Part shown: piece by piece, positions 23,422 to 33,570 of the stretch
Layout: each line of letters starts with the position of its first letter
Numbering within the stretch: the stretch's first letter is position 1
NCBI GenBank assembly: GCA_947000775.1
Contig: CAMQGK010000328.1
Coordinates: 1,880,001 to 1,944,000, forward strand
DNA length: 64,000 bases
Direction of reading: 5' to 3'
DNA from: Pterois miles
Taxonomy: Eukaryota > Chordata > Actinopteri > Perciformes > Scorpaenidae
Notes under the pieces: generated by a model
Database searches by the model: none
Told to the model about the DNA's origin: nothing
Seen by the model: the letters and a program-made list of their open reading frames with translations, nothing else
Position numbers and translations under genes: made by a program

Positions 23422-24496
23422 TGAATAAATTCATATTTTATTACTGGGAGCTTTATTCACTTTATTCTTAGTATGTTTGCCTGTATTAATATTTGAAGTT
23501 ATGCTATTTGAATTAATTGACTGGAAATGTACTGACTAGTTTCCCTATAACGTCTACCTAATTTCATTGCTCTTTTGAGGAAATTATTATGATGAAATAA
23601 AGCTTTACCATTAAAACGTGTAATGTTTATTAGATGGAGCTGATTCTGCATATTGTATGTACAGTAAGGGTAGGTTAGCCTATTCTAATTGATGAGATGC
23701 TTATATGCCAGATGGGCCTGTTAATATACAGAGTAAGCAGTAAGCAGAGCTTCCAGATAGATATAGTGAAGTAAAAAGTACTGAATTAGTGACTAAAGCA
23801 AAGCTAGCAGCTCTGTCAGCTTTTATTTTCTGCCACAATTCCACACAAATAAACACAGCAAGATTTAAGTTAAGTGGGCCGGAGCAAATCTATCTGAGTG
23901 GGCCGCCAAATAAATTCAGCATATGAGACTAAACGACTAAATGACTGCGGCTGTGGAAGACAAGTACTTTATTGTTTGTTGCTATAAGTCATCTGAAGAT
24001 GTTTTTTGGGACAGGAAATCCAGAGACTCGTCTTAGTTTTGACATTTACTGTTGATAACAGCTCAATCCTGAGATGGAGGTGTTGCCTTTTTTGTCGTGG
24101 CTTTTTGAACTCGTCTCATCCTTGTCAGTCAGGTGTCGAGCGGTATTGACTGATGCCAGTCTTATTATGAGAAACACCCAGCTCTGCTCGTCGACCTACA
24201 AAATAATATAACCACACGTCACGCTGCCACGGTGGATTACAGCTCTTAAAACGCAGCTCGACATGTTTTCATATCTATATTGTGGTTTTAATATATGAAA
24301 TTATGCATTATTATCCATCAGTGCTGAGCTTTAAGGGCCATGAGGTTGGCCTGTGTGAGTTTAACAAGAGCAGCTTTCATAAAGCAACATTACATTACGT
24401 GGTGAAGGTCCGTATAGGTCCTATAATTCACAGGCTGACACGCCATCCGGTCGTCACATTTGTTCATGATGGTATTACATCAATGTAATGATAGTT

Positions 24497-24498
<2 letters not shown>
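23422..24498. other. Non-coding AT-rich stretch
   Basis: No recognised gene or repeat. Confidence 0.35.

Positions 24499-24561
<63 letters not shown>
24499..24561. repeat. (GT)n microsatellite, left arm of an inverted pair
   Basis: About 31 uninterrupted GT units. A CA array of similar length follows 99 bases downstream (24661-24714), so the two arrays are complementary arms. Confidence 0.97.
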
Positions 24562-24562
<1 letters not shown>

Positions 24563-24658
24563 TGCAGCACTATTCGAGAGACAGGAGGTGGCTGCAGGAT
24601 TGAATGGGCTTCATTGTGTTCCAACAGCACTATCTTGGAGACAGAGTGGCAAGCCAAT

Positions 24659-24660
<2 letters not shown>

Positions 24661-24714
<54 letters not shown>
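24661..24714. repeat. (AC)n microsatellite, right arm of an inverted pair
   Basis: 27 uninterrupted AC units, complementary to the GT array at 24499-24561. The spacer also holds a diverged direct repeat: GCAGCACTATTCGAGAGACAG and ACAGCACTATCTTGGAGACAG. Confidence 0.97.
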
Positions 24715-24717
<3 letters not shown>

Positions 24718-24728
24718 CTTGGCCTGCT

Positions 24729-24850
24729 GGACAATGAGGAAAATCTGCAGTGTGCAGTATCATTGTGTCATATTGCAATGACGATATGACTTGCAGTAAA
24801 TAAATAGTGTAAATCTGTAAATTGTGAGCATATTAGCTATATTTATATCA
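24729..24850 (+). repeat. Dispersed repeat family D, copy 2
   Basis: Matches 16687-16815 in order (see that entry). Confidence 0.5.
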
Positions 24851-24956
24851 GCCTGGTTGTCTTTAAATTCAGAGCTGGATTATAACAAACTGTTATACAT
24901 AGCAGCGGCCTGTTATAAAGAAATAACAGCCCGTAGAACGCTGTGATTGATCAGAA

Positions 24957-25079
24957 TTCAGAAATTTCCTTCCCTCTGCAGCAACTTTTCTTTTCTTGGA
25001 CATTTTGGTTTTATTCATATTTTTTTACGACCCCATCACTCGGCTAGAGCGCCGCTGCTGGAAACCGGTGATACTTCGC
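24957..25079 (+). repeat. Repeat related to the interior of the hAT-like element
   Basis: About 120 bases (TTTCTTTTCTTGGACATTTT, ATCACTCGGCTAGAGCGCCG, CTGCTGGAAAC-GGTGATACT) match 54243-54364 closely. Sequence up to about 25350 (GGGAGTCTCCTGGGAACATC) looks like more of the same element. The ends are not resolved. Confidence 0.6.
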
Positions 25080-25528
25080 AGCATCGAGCAAAGCCCGACT
25101 TCGGGCGGCGCACGCTGTGGCGAGCGCAGCTTAAACACGAGCATAGACTGCTCTCCTCCGCCGGGAAACGACAGTGGGTGTAGCTCTGTTGTCGCCCAGG
25201 TGGAAACAGTGAAGTTAATACACACTGCTCAGCTCCAGGAACAGACTAAGATAACGAAACTAAAACAAATGTGAGAACTGTGACCCTGGGAGGAAACCAG
25301 GAGAGGGCAATGAAAAACGGGAGTCTCCTGGGAACATCGGGAGGGTTGGCAGGTGTGTGTCATCTGAACTGTTTTGAGGTTACAGACATATTGTGAGTAA
25401 TTGTTCCCGTTTGGTTCGGTGAACTGGAGCTGATCTCCGTTCTGAGACCTGCAAGTGCAAATGTGAAGCTGTTATTTTATGATGGCAAAAGAGAAAGTTG
25501 AGATGTGTTAAAACTCACTCTGAGGGCT

Positions 25529-25530
<2 letters not shown>

Positions 25531-25578
<48 letters not shown>
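25531..25578. repeat. (AC)n microsatellite
   Basis: Uninterrupted array of about 24 AC units. Confidence 0.97.
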
Positions 25579-25580
<2 letters not shown>

Positions 25581-26179
25581 GTGCTGTTAGATCTGTCTTC
25601 TCTCTCACACACATACGCTCTGACACTTCTAAAACAAGCTCCGTCTTCGCCCTCGCTCCTCTCTCATGCTGTACAGTACAATCAGTGGAGACATCGCACA
25701 CAGCAACACCTGAATCCAGATCAGCCAGCAGCAGATGAAAGCTTGCAGACAGGTAGAGGTGTTCATGCTGGCTGTGTCAGCATAGATGAATGATGCACGT
25801 AATCTCCGTGTGCTCAGTGGGAAATGGATGCTGTTGGATGCTCAACACATGCAAATGTTTCTAAATCTAAAGATCTGACGGTCTGTTGTAACTTCTTCCT
25901 TCCTTTATTGTTGAGGGAAACTTCACTGAGGTTACAAATGAAAGAAAAATAACCTTTACGTAGCTTCAGAAAAACCAACATTAAGATTATACTGTAGATA
26001 AGGATTCATATCTGTACCCTCTCGGCCCTGCGTTATAAAAGTAATCAGAAACAAAACCCATTTATTTCCAAAAAGGTTTCATGTACAAGGAATTGGCTTT
26101 GTTGTATTTGTGTAAAATATACCAAGAGATAACTATGAAAAATATGAACAAAATGGAAAATAACCTAAATATAGAACAG
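25579..26179. other. Non-coding stretch
   Basis: No exon or repeat recognised before the 75-bp tandem repeat. Confidence 0.35.
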
Positions 26180-26434
26180 GAGAAAATTACAACAAAAATA
26201 TGAAAAAATACTATAAAAATGTATGCGCAATATATCTGAATTAAATGAAAGATGTATGGAATAAGCTTACAATAAAAATATGAAAAATACTATTAAAACA
26301 TGCAGTATATCTGAATTAAGTGAAAGCTGTTTAGAAGAAAATTACAATGAAAATAAAAAAACACTAGAAAATATGTCCAGTACATCTGAATTAAAGTAAA
26401 AGCTGTGCAGAAGAAAACTACTTTGTAAACATAC
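26180..26434. repeat. Tandem repeat with ~75-bp period
   Basis: Three diverged units. The marker TCTGAATTAA starts at 26234, 26310 and 26385, giving spacings of 76 and 75. Each unit also has TATGAAAAA-ACTA and GAAAG/AAAGCTGT. The Tc1-like element is inserted at a TA right at the end of this array. Confidence 0.8.
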
Positions 26435-26436
26435 TA

Positions 26437-27987
26437 CACTCCTGATCAAAATCTTAAGACCACTTAAAAAATTGCAAGAATTTACATTTTGCACTGTTGT
26501 ATCTTAAGAAGGTTCTAAGTAGAGTTTCAAAATGCAAAAAGAAGAAATGAGAGCAAGAGACTAAATGTTTTGAGCAGGCAATTTATTGAAAAGAACAATT
26601 TAACTAAAATAGGCTGTTCATCAGCTGATCAAAAGTTTAAGACCATAGCTCAAAAAAAAACCCTAAAACAGAAATTAAAGTCTCAAAAACAGACTCAGTA
26701 ATGAGTAGCTCCACCATTATTGTTAATCACTTCAAAAATTGGTGTTGGCATGCTTGATGCGAGTGTTTCCAAAAGGCTTGTAGGAATGTTGCTCCAAGTG
26801 GTGAAGATGGCTTCACGAAGGGCATCCACTGTCTGGAACTGATGTCCATTTTTGTAAACTTCCCTTGCCATCCATCCCCAAATGTTCTCAATTGGATTTA
26901 GATCAGGGGAACATGCAGGATGATCCAAAAGAGTGATGTTATTCTCCTGAAAAAACTCCTTTGTCAGACGGGCATTGTGAATCGCAGCATTGTCCTGCTG
27001 AAAAACCCAGTCATCACCACACAGACGAGGGCCCTCAGTCATGAGGGATGCCCGCTGCAACATCTCCACGTAGCCAGCTGCTGTTTGACGCCCTGCACAA
27101 CCTGGAGCTCCATTGTTCCATTGAAGGAAAAAGCAGCCCAGATCATGATGGCGCCCCCTCCGCTGTGCCGTGTTGAAAAAATCTCAGGTGGCATCTCCTT
27201 GTCATGCCAGTAGCGTTGGAAGCCATCAGGACCATCAAGGTTAAATATTTTCTCATCAGAGAATAAAACTTTCTTCCAACTTTGAACGTCCCATGTTTGG
27301 TGCTCCCTTGCAAAGGCCAAACGGGCAATTTTGTGGCGTTGAAGGAGACGTGGCCTTTGAAGAGGTTTTTTGTTTTTGAAGCCGTTCCTTTGCAGATGCC
27401 GTCTGATGGTTATTGGGCTGCAGTCAGCACCAGTAATGGCCTTAATTTGGGATGAGGATCGTCCCGTGTCTTGACGGACAGCCGTTCGGATCCTCCGGCT
27501 CGGTGACGGTGAGATTTTTTTGGGTCTACCACTTGATTTTTTTGTTCCATAAACCTCAGGATCTTTTAAGAAATGCAAAATGACTGTCTTACTGCGTCCA
27601 ACCTCAGCAGCGATGGCACGCTGTGAGAGGCCTTGTCTATGCAGCTCAACAATCCTGCCACGTTCCAAGGCAGTGAGTTTTTTTGCTCTTCCCATCAAGA
27701 GGTCTTGACAGTGTGATTACTTGACAGAAAATGACATGGAATCCAAATTTTTGCACAGATTTGGGCTTTTAAAGGATGTGGTCTGAAACTTTTGATCAGC
27801 TGATGAACAGCCTATTTCAGTTAAATTGTTCTTTTCAATAAATCGCCTGCTCAAAACATTTAGTCTCTTGCTCTCATTTCTTCTTTTTGCATTTTGAAAC
27901 TCTACTTAGAACCTTCTTAAGATACAACAGTGCAAAACGTAAATTCTTGCAACTTTTTAACTGGTCTTAAGATTTTGATCAGGAGTG
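26437..27987 (-). mobile_element. Full-length Tc1-like transposon, 1551 bp
   Basis: Flanked by TA (26435-26436 and 27988-27989). Inverted ends of 209 bases (26437-26645 and 27779-27987) begin CACTCCTGATCAAAATCTTA. Each end holds an outer and an inner copy of a GATCAAAA-TTAAGACCA motif (inner copies 26626-26645 and 27779-27798), the IR/DR layout known from fish Tc1 elements such as Sleeping Beauty, where transposase binds both. The transposase gene lies between on the minus strand and is broken by a frameshift. The ends match each other almost perfectly, so the insertion is fairly young. It could still be moved in trans if an active source exists. Confidence 0.95.
26695..27698 (-). pseudogene. 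Tc1-type transposase, single frameshift
   Basis: A cut-and-paste transposase that would bind the element ends and catalyse excision and TA integration in the nucleus. Two frames, 27698-27039 and 27069-26695, together cover a normal length of about 334 residues. Residues 1-110 hold two helix-turn-helix subdomains (LSQRAIAAEVGRSKTVILHF; SPITIRRHLQRNGF) with a GRPKK AT-hook-like linker. The catalytic triad is D148 (LFSDEK), D236 (QQDNAAIHNA) and E271 (SPDLNPIENIWG), with 34 residues between the last two (DD34E). The frame is lost after G203 at about 27087-27092, where one base is missing compared with the frame that continues. No other stop is seen. The start ATG is at 27698, with a second Met directly after it. 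Family assignment is secure; activity is excluded for this copy. Confidence 0.93.
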
Positions 27988-27989
27988 TA

Positions 27990-28632
27990 TAAAACAGTGA
28001 CTTTATAAAATAATGAATGAATGAAACACCTTCCCTCAACGTTTTCTCAAGTCCTTAAGTTAAGTAAAAGCTTCTCTGGTCATGTTGACCATCTTTAAAT
28101 TGACTCTCCTGACTCACTGGCTCATGTACATAATAGCTATGAGGTAAAAATCTTTGTTTTTGAATAGTTGAATTTGGCGGTCAGGATACAGACACTGGCT
28201 GGACATCGGACTAACTGAACATTTTGTGCCCTTTTCATATAAAAATCTGTTTAACAACTTTTCAATCAAGGATTTATGTGACTTTAGAGATTCAACTTTA
28301 GTCCAGATTAAAGTTATGTTTCCCGGTAATGCCCTGAAGTGTGATTGTTGATTAAACTGTGTTTTGAAAACAGCACAGCAAAGACGTCGCGCTGAAAAGA
28401 TATTGCAGATGACCCGTTGAATAACGTGCGGAGAGTCTGCGGTGATGTTTGCCAGGATGACTTCAGTCTTCAGCTGCTGGACGACGCGTTGACCTTCTGC
28501 GTTGTCAGTGTTGACCTCATCACAACGTCTCTGGTCTCGTCTGTAGTTTTATCATTTTATCGTAACACACAGTCGCACAGCGTTTCCTCTTATTTTCTCA
28601 TTTTGTTTCACCCCCTGCCTCTCTACCTATTT
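27990..28632. other. Non-coding stretch
   Basis: No feature recognised. The frame that runs from 28417 into the polypyrimidine tract is only open because the tract lacks stops. Confidence 0.35.
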
Positions 28633-28697
28633 TTGTCTCCTCTTCCTCCTCCTCTTCCTCCTCCTCTTCCTCCTCCTCCTCCTCCTCTTCCTCTTCC

Positions 28698-28738
<41 letters not shown>

Positions 28739-28772
28739 CTCCTCCTCCTCCTCCTCCTCTTCCTCCTCCTCC

Positions 28773-28813
<41 letters not shown>

Positions 28814-28880
28814 CTCCTCCTCCTCCTCTTCCTCCTGCTCCTCCTCCTCCTCTTCCTCCTCCTCCTCTTCCTCGTCCTCC

Positions 28881-28933
<53 letters not shown>

Positions 28934-28934
28934 C

Positions 28935-28966
<32 letters not shown>

Positions 28967-28994
28967 TTCCTCCTCCTCCTCCTCCTCCTCCTCT
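28633..28994. repeat. 360-bp polypyrimidine tract (TTCCTCCTCC)n
   Basis: Almost pure C/T on the + strand, built from CTC triplets with periodic TTCC, and only two or three G interruptions. The long Pro/Leu frame (28417-29103) is a translation artefact. Homopurine-homopyrimidine tracts of this length can form triplex DNA. Confidence 0.97.
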
Positions 28995-29479
28995 CAGACT
29001 GGCTCTACTGTGTCACGCTGCCTCTCTGCAGGTTTCCTGCTATTACTGCCAGTCTGCCATCAGTGTTTTTTCATCGCTGCTGGATTGTGATGGAGGGGTG
29101 TAGAAAAGAAAGTCCTATTATTATACAACTGGGTTTGGCTTTTATATGAACATGGAGGTTTTTAATAAATCATGTAGCTGTGATGATGTTGTGTAAACCG
29201 TCAAACTGCCAAAACGGATGAGGGATGTCACAGAAAACGATACTTTGGTGTCAAAATTTTAAAAACGTGACAGTAGTGTTTTTTGTTTTTCATTCGCGCA
29301 GGTAGATCAGGGCTCAAGACGAATGTTGTCCCGTCGTCCTGGCAATGCTAGAAATTTTCCCTGTTTATGCTACATTGCGAACAACAAATCAGTGTTGAAA
29401 TTGGCAGAACGAGAGCTAGTTAACGTTGGCTGTTAGCTGCAGGTTGTATTAGGGCCGTCGCAATAACCACAAAATTGAC
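28995..29479. other. Non-coding stretch
   Basis: No recognised feature between the polypyrimidine tract and the next dispersed repeat. Confidence 0.35.
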
Positions 29480-29730
29480 AATCCAGCTGCAACATCGGGC
29501 GAAGGCGGGTTCACCCTGGACGGGTCGGCAGTCCATCGCAGGGCAAATAGAGACAGACAACCATTCACGCCCAAATTCACACCTACGAACACTGTAGAGT
29601 CATCGGTTAACCTGCATGTCTTTGACTGTGGGAGGAATCGGGAGCACCCGGAGGAAACCCAGGCTAACATGGGGAGAACATGCAAAGTCCGAACCTGCGA
29701 CCCTCTTGCTGTGAGGCGACAGTGTGTTCA
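29480..29730 (+). repeat. LINE-tail-like dispersed repeat, copy 2
   Basis: Same family as 15400-15696: GGGCGAAGGCGGGTTCACCC, CAGTCCATCGCAGGGC, AGAGACAGACAACCATTCAC, GACCCTCTTGCTGTGAGGCG. Lacks the first 60 or so bases. Confidence 0.8.
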
Positions 29731-31340
29731 AATGTAATCTTGTAAATTTTAGTTTTTGGTGAGAAACCTGAGGTGGATCAGCAGGAATTAATAATAAATT
29801 AGCAAAGAAACAGTTTCTAAATGGTAAAAACGAAGTGCATGTTGCTTCCTTCTTGTTGCTGTACAGATTTGAACATGCGCAGCACCAACAGGGCAGGAAG
29901 TAGTATCAGGTAGTGAGTAAAACGTTTGTTGTTGTTCCGGTGTGGCATAAATGAGCTGATGATAGTGTGATACTGGATCGGTGCGTAGACTGTTGTTCTC
30001 GCCGATAACCGATCCAGCATGTTCGGCTGTATGGGAGGCATTTCTGATACTGGTATGAGAAGAACTGTAGTTTTAGTATTTCTGAGGTTAAAGTCTGATG
30101 CTGTTGTTGTGACAGAACGTGTTATTTTAGAGCTGTTTCTTTGGTAGCTTTGGGGCTTTCACACTGAGCTGCGTGTTATACGGAGAGACTGTATGAATAG
30201 TGTTGAAAACATTCTTTCTTTTCAACAATGCATGGCACGCTACAGCTATTTATTTTTGAGGAACAAGCGTTAGTTTTTGTGTTCACAGTGATGTGTGTGT
30301 GCACATTTCAACGCCCACAATCTGTTCTTAGAGACTCACTGACGAGGCTCGAAGTTAGAGAAAAGCTGTACCCCTCACCGTTTCAGGGACACAATGCAGC
30401 ATTTTGTCAGTAAATAGAGAGGCTGTTTGTGCGTCTAAATGATCCAATTTATCTATTTGAGCATTCAGCTGCTGCGTTTGTGTTCAAATTGTACCTCAGT
30501 TTAACCGGAGGGACTGTCTGCGTCTTCATTGTCGGCTTAATTCAGGAATTTGTTTTTCTGTTTTTTTTGGTTCAAGACTTTCTTTGTCCTTAACAGGAAA
30601 CTTAATTTACGGCAAATCAAAGATACAATACACACTCGCACAGCAAAGTATGCATGAATGGGACACATTAACGTTCACAGTGTTGGCAGAATGACCTCTT
30701 CACCTTCATTCAGAGTGTGCGTCGCTGTGGGCTGAAGACTCATCGCGTTAACAATAACCTCACTGAATCACATCCTGTCTCCTACATTGTCCTCCTCTGC
30801 TCGCACTAATTACTCTCATTAAGGATACCCACCTTCTTCCTCTCTCCTCGCTTTCTGCCATGATGCCTTTAAGGTCAGAGGAGTTGAGTTTTGCTTTTCT
30901 GTTGCTGGGGAGCAGAGCCGCTCTTGTTTTACAGTTGGTTGATTGAAACAGAAGTGATCCAGGAAATGAAGCTTATTCTGCACCCGATGCCAAAAAATGT
31001 AAAATGTAAGCAATGCAAAGAGCAGGAAATTGAATGAGCAGTGAAGTGAAGTGCTGTTGGAGCATTTCAGTGGTGAAACTTTGTCACAGTGGTTTAGCGA
31101 ACGCAGCCGTCTCTGGTGAGAAGTTCAGGTCAGCGAGCTGGTCAATGAAAGAAGCTATTTCCTCTTCTCTGATTGTTTATTTGAATATTTTAAGGGTCTA
31201 AAAATACATAATTAAATGTGTGTCTTAGATTTATGTATTTTCTTTCATTGCACTGCCTTTCAGATTATCTTTTATCACCAATGGGGAGGCTGCAGGGTGC
31301 AAACCGCTGGGTCAGAACACAGTTTTTCAGGGTGTTTTAT
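29731..31340. other. Non-coding stretch
   Basis: No exon, RNA or certain repeat recognised. Most frames are short and lack domains. Confidence 0.35.
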
Positions 31341-31500
31341 AGATAAGATAAGATAAGATAAGATATTCCTTTATTGGTCCCACAGTGGAGAAATTTACAT
31401 GTTACAAGCAGCGAAGTGGATAGTGCAAAAAACAAGAAGGATAGATTTAAAAAAAAAAAAAACAGTATTAATAAAGATAAACTAAAAGTGTTGTGTGTTT
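31341..31500 (-). repeat. Truncated retroposon tail with (AAGAT)n
   Basis: AGATAAGATAAGATAAGAT followed by ATTCCTTTATTGGTCCCACA, GTGGAGAAATTTACATGTTA, GCAGCGAAGTGGATAGTGCA and an A-run (31450-31463). On the minus strand this reads as the 3' end of a non-LTR element, with AATAAAGGAAT and a pentamer tail. Very common in percomorph fish; exact family not assigned. Confidence 0.65.
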
Positions 31501-31934
31501 AATACTAGTTCGTAATGCTTTACATTGTCGCTGTTAACGAGACAAACCTCCAGGCAGAGAAAGTGGCTTTGAAACAGATGGGCTACAGATGGCCTACAGA
31601 AGAAAAAAGGGAGAAACAAGTCTTTATATTAAAACGTCTAAGAATAGTCCTGCAGTGGGAAGCAGGTGTTTGGTTTGTAGTTGGAGCTGATGGATGGTTC
31701 TTCAGTGTGTTTTTGTTAAAGGAGAAACTCAAATCCTGGAGGATGAAATGTTCATGTTTAAGTTTTAATCAGAATTCCCTTCATCGCCCGGCACGACAAA
31801 TGTGCTGAAAATGGTTTTGGTAGCATTGTGCAGAGACATTCTCCCCTCAGCGTTGATGTAATATGATTTATAAATGTCTGCACTGGGAGGAAAAGTTGAA
31901 AAAATATCCCTCTATGTATTGACATTTTAATTAT
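31501..31934. other. Non-coding stretch
   Basis: A 97-codon + strand frame (31515-31808) shows no domain; nothing else seen. Confidence 0.35.
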
Positions 31935-32060
31935 GGATTAAGACCCAGACACACCAAGCCGACATCAAAGAACTGGTGGCGATGGAAGTCGAGCGTTCAC
32001 CTCACTTCGCCTTTGCCTTCGCGGACCAGTTGTACTCGACTTTTTCTTTTTTTTTTTTTT
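31935..32060 (+). repeat. Dispersed repeat family E, copy 2
   Basis: Partner of 12588-12760. Followed by a poly-T run at about 32042-32060. Confidence 0.5.
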
Positions 32061-32990
32061 AAACTCAGAACTTGCAGTCATGAGTTAAATGAACGTCGAC
32101 AACCCAGATCCAACTCCCAAAACCTGTCATGACCAGTGGAGTTAAAGAGAAAAAATAAGTTCACGTAACTTAATGGCACTATCATATTTCAGTGTGTCCG
32201 TCCTTTGACAGCCGTTCTCCTGATGGACCTTGGTGGGTGTTTTGCTAAGCGCTTCTCGAGGACACTGCGAGCAGCGCCACCGGAGGCCAAACGACCGGCT
32301 GAACGGGCGCTGCTCGAGCACAATATGAAAGAAGTTCCCAGAACTTGTGCAGAAATCCTCAGTTCATTAAAGACACTGATTGTTCAGTCCCAGCTGCACA
32401 CTCGATGCAAAGCGGCGCTCAGAGGGAGGCCGACACATGCAAACGTTAGCCGGCTTTCTCGTCCTGCCATCACAAGAAGGGAGGCTTAACACCACTAACA
32501 GGCTCTCTGTAATTGTGGCGTGCGTGTGTTAGTGTGTAGCGTGGCTGATTGAATGCTGAAGAGTGGAGATGAGGAGGGGCGGACAGATGTTGCTGATTAA
32601 ACCCCATTGCTGTATGGGAATTATGCTGTATATGCGTGCCTGGGGGAAACAACTAATGTGCATCTTCTGGCTGTTTGTATGCATTTCGGTTTGTCTTTGT
32701 GTATTTTCCTGTATGTGTGTGTTTCTGCATGCTCCTTGCTGTCATTCTGGAAGGTCTAATAGCGGGGGTAAGGCGCTCGCTGAGTGGCGCCCTCGCCCAC
32801 CACTCGCATCATTATAAGGTGAGCTGCCAGTTGCCTCTCCCTCCTCTCACATTTCCCTCCGGACAGACAGAGCAGCCTGACGGGACAGATGCTCATTTGC
32901 TAATTTTTGGATTTTTTTTTTTTGGAGAGGAGAATAAAATCTCTTATTTGTTCCAGTGTCGGTCCAGTTAGTGTCTGAGTGACGGCCTGC
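32061..32990. other. Non-coding stretch
   Basis: No repeat recognised; a possible regulatory segment at 32500-32650 (TGATTGAATG, GCTGATTAAACC) cannot be tested without comparison. Confidence 0.3.
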
Positions 32991-32992
32991 CT

Positions 32993-33323
32993 GGGGGCGG
33001 CAGTCGCTCAGTCTGTAGGGAGTTGGCTTGGGAACTGGAGGGTCACCGGTTGAAGTCCCGTCATGGACCAAGAACTGAGTGTGAACTGGTAGCTGGAGAG
33101 GTTCCAGTTTACCTCTTGGGCACTGCCGAGGTGCCCCTGAGCAAGGCACCAAACCCCCAACTGCTCGGGGTGCTTGTCAGGAGCAGCCCCCCCACTCTGA
33201 CATCTCTCCATTGATGCATGTATGTGTGTTTCAGGTCTGCATGTACTGTGTATACGTTACAACAGAGTGTAAAAATTGAATTTCCCCTCGTGGGACTAAT
33301 AAAGATTGATCATCATCATCATA
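32993..33323 (+). mobile_element. tRNA-derived SINE, near full length
   Basis: The head has an RNA polymerase III A box-like AGTCGCTCAGTCTGTAGGG (33002-33020) and a B box GGTTGAAGTCC (33048-33058). A body follows with ACTGCCGAGGTGCCCCTGAG and GCAAGGCACCAAACCCCCAA. The tail is GAATTTCCCCTCGTGGGACT, then AATAAAG and a short (ATC)n at 33311-33323. The tail resembles LINE 3' ends, as expected for a SINE copied by a LINE enzyme. The head is diverged from a real tRNA, so this is not a tRNA gene. Confidence 0.88.
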
Positions 33324-33434
33324 TCAGCCGGGGAGGTAGACCGGCCATCGTTCCTCTAGCAGGGTGGAAGTGGCCTGTTTGGCTTCACATTAATTCATTC
33401 TGTGAAAACCTAAAGTACACAGATTTATAGAAAA

Positions 33435-33570
33435 AAAAGTAGATGTAATAAATAATACCTTGTGTAACAGTACATCGATCTGGATCGATATATCAGTTCA
33501 GTGATTAGCGATCTGGTAGCATCGGCACAAAGTGAAACCATCGATACATATCAGTTAATAATCAAAAAAA
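33435..33570 (+). repeat. Possible dispersed element fragment (TCGAT-rich)
   Basis: ACATCGATCTGGATCGATAT, CAGTGATTAGCGATCTGG and GCACAAAGTGAAACCATCGA resemble a teleost DNA-element family. No termini identified. Confidence 0.35.

Noticed and set aside
28417..29103. 228-codon Pro/Leu-rich frame
   Set aside because: Produced by the CTC/TTCC polypyrimidine tract, which contains no stop codons. The flanking codons show no gene features.
33002..33058. tRNA gene
   Set aside because: A and B box-like motifs belong to a SINE head; it does not fold convincingly into a tRNA by eye and continues into a SINE body and tail.
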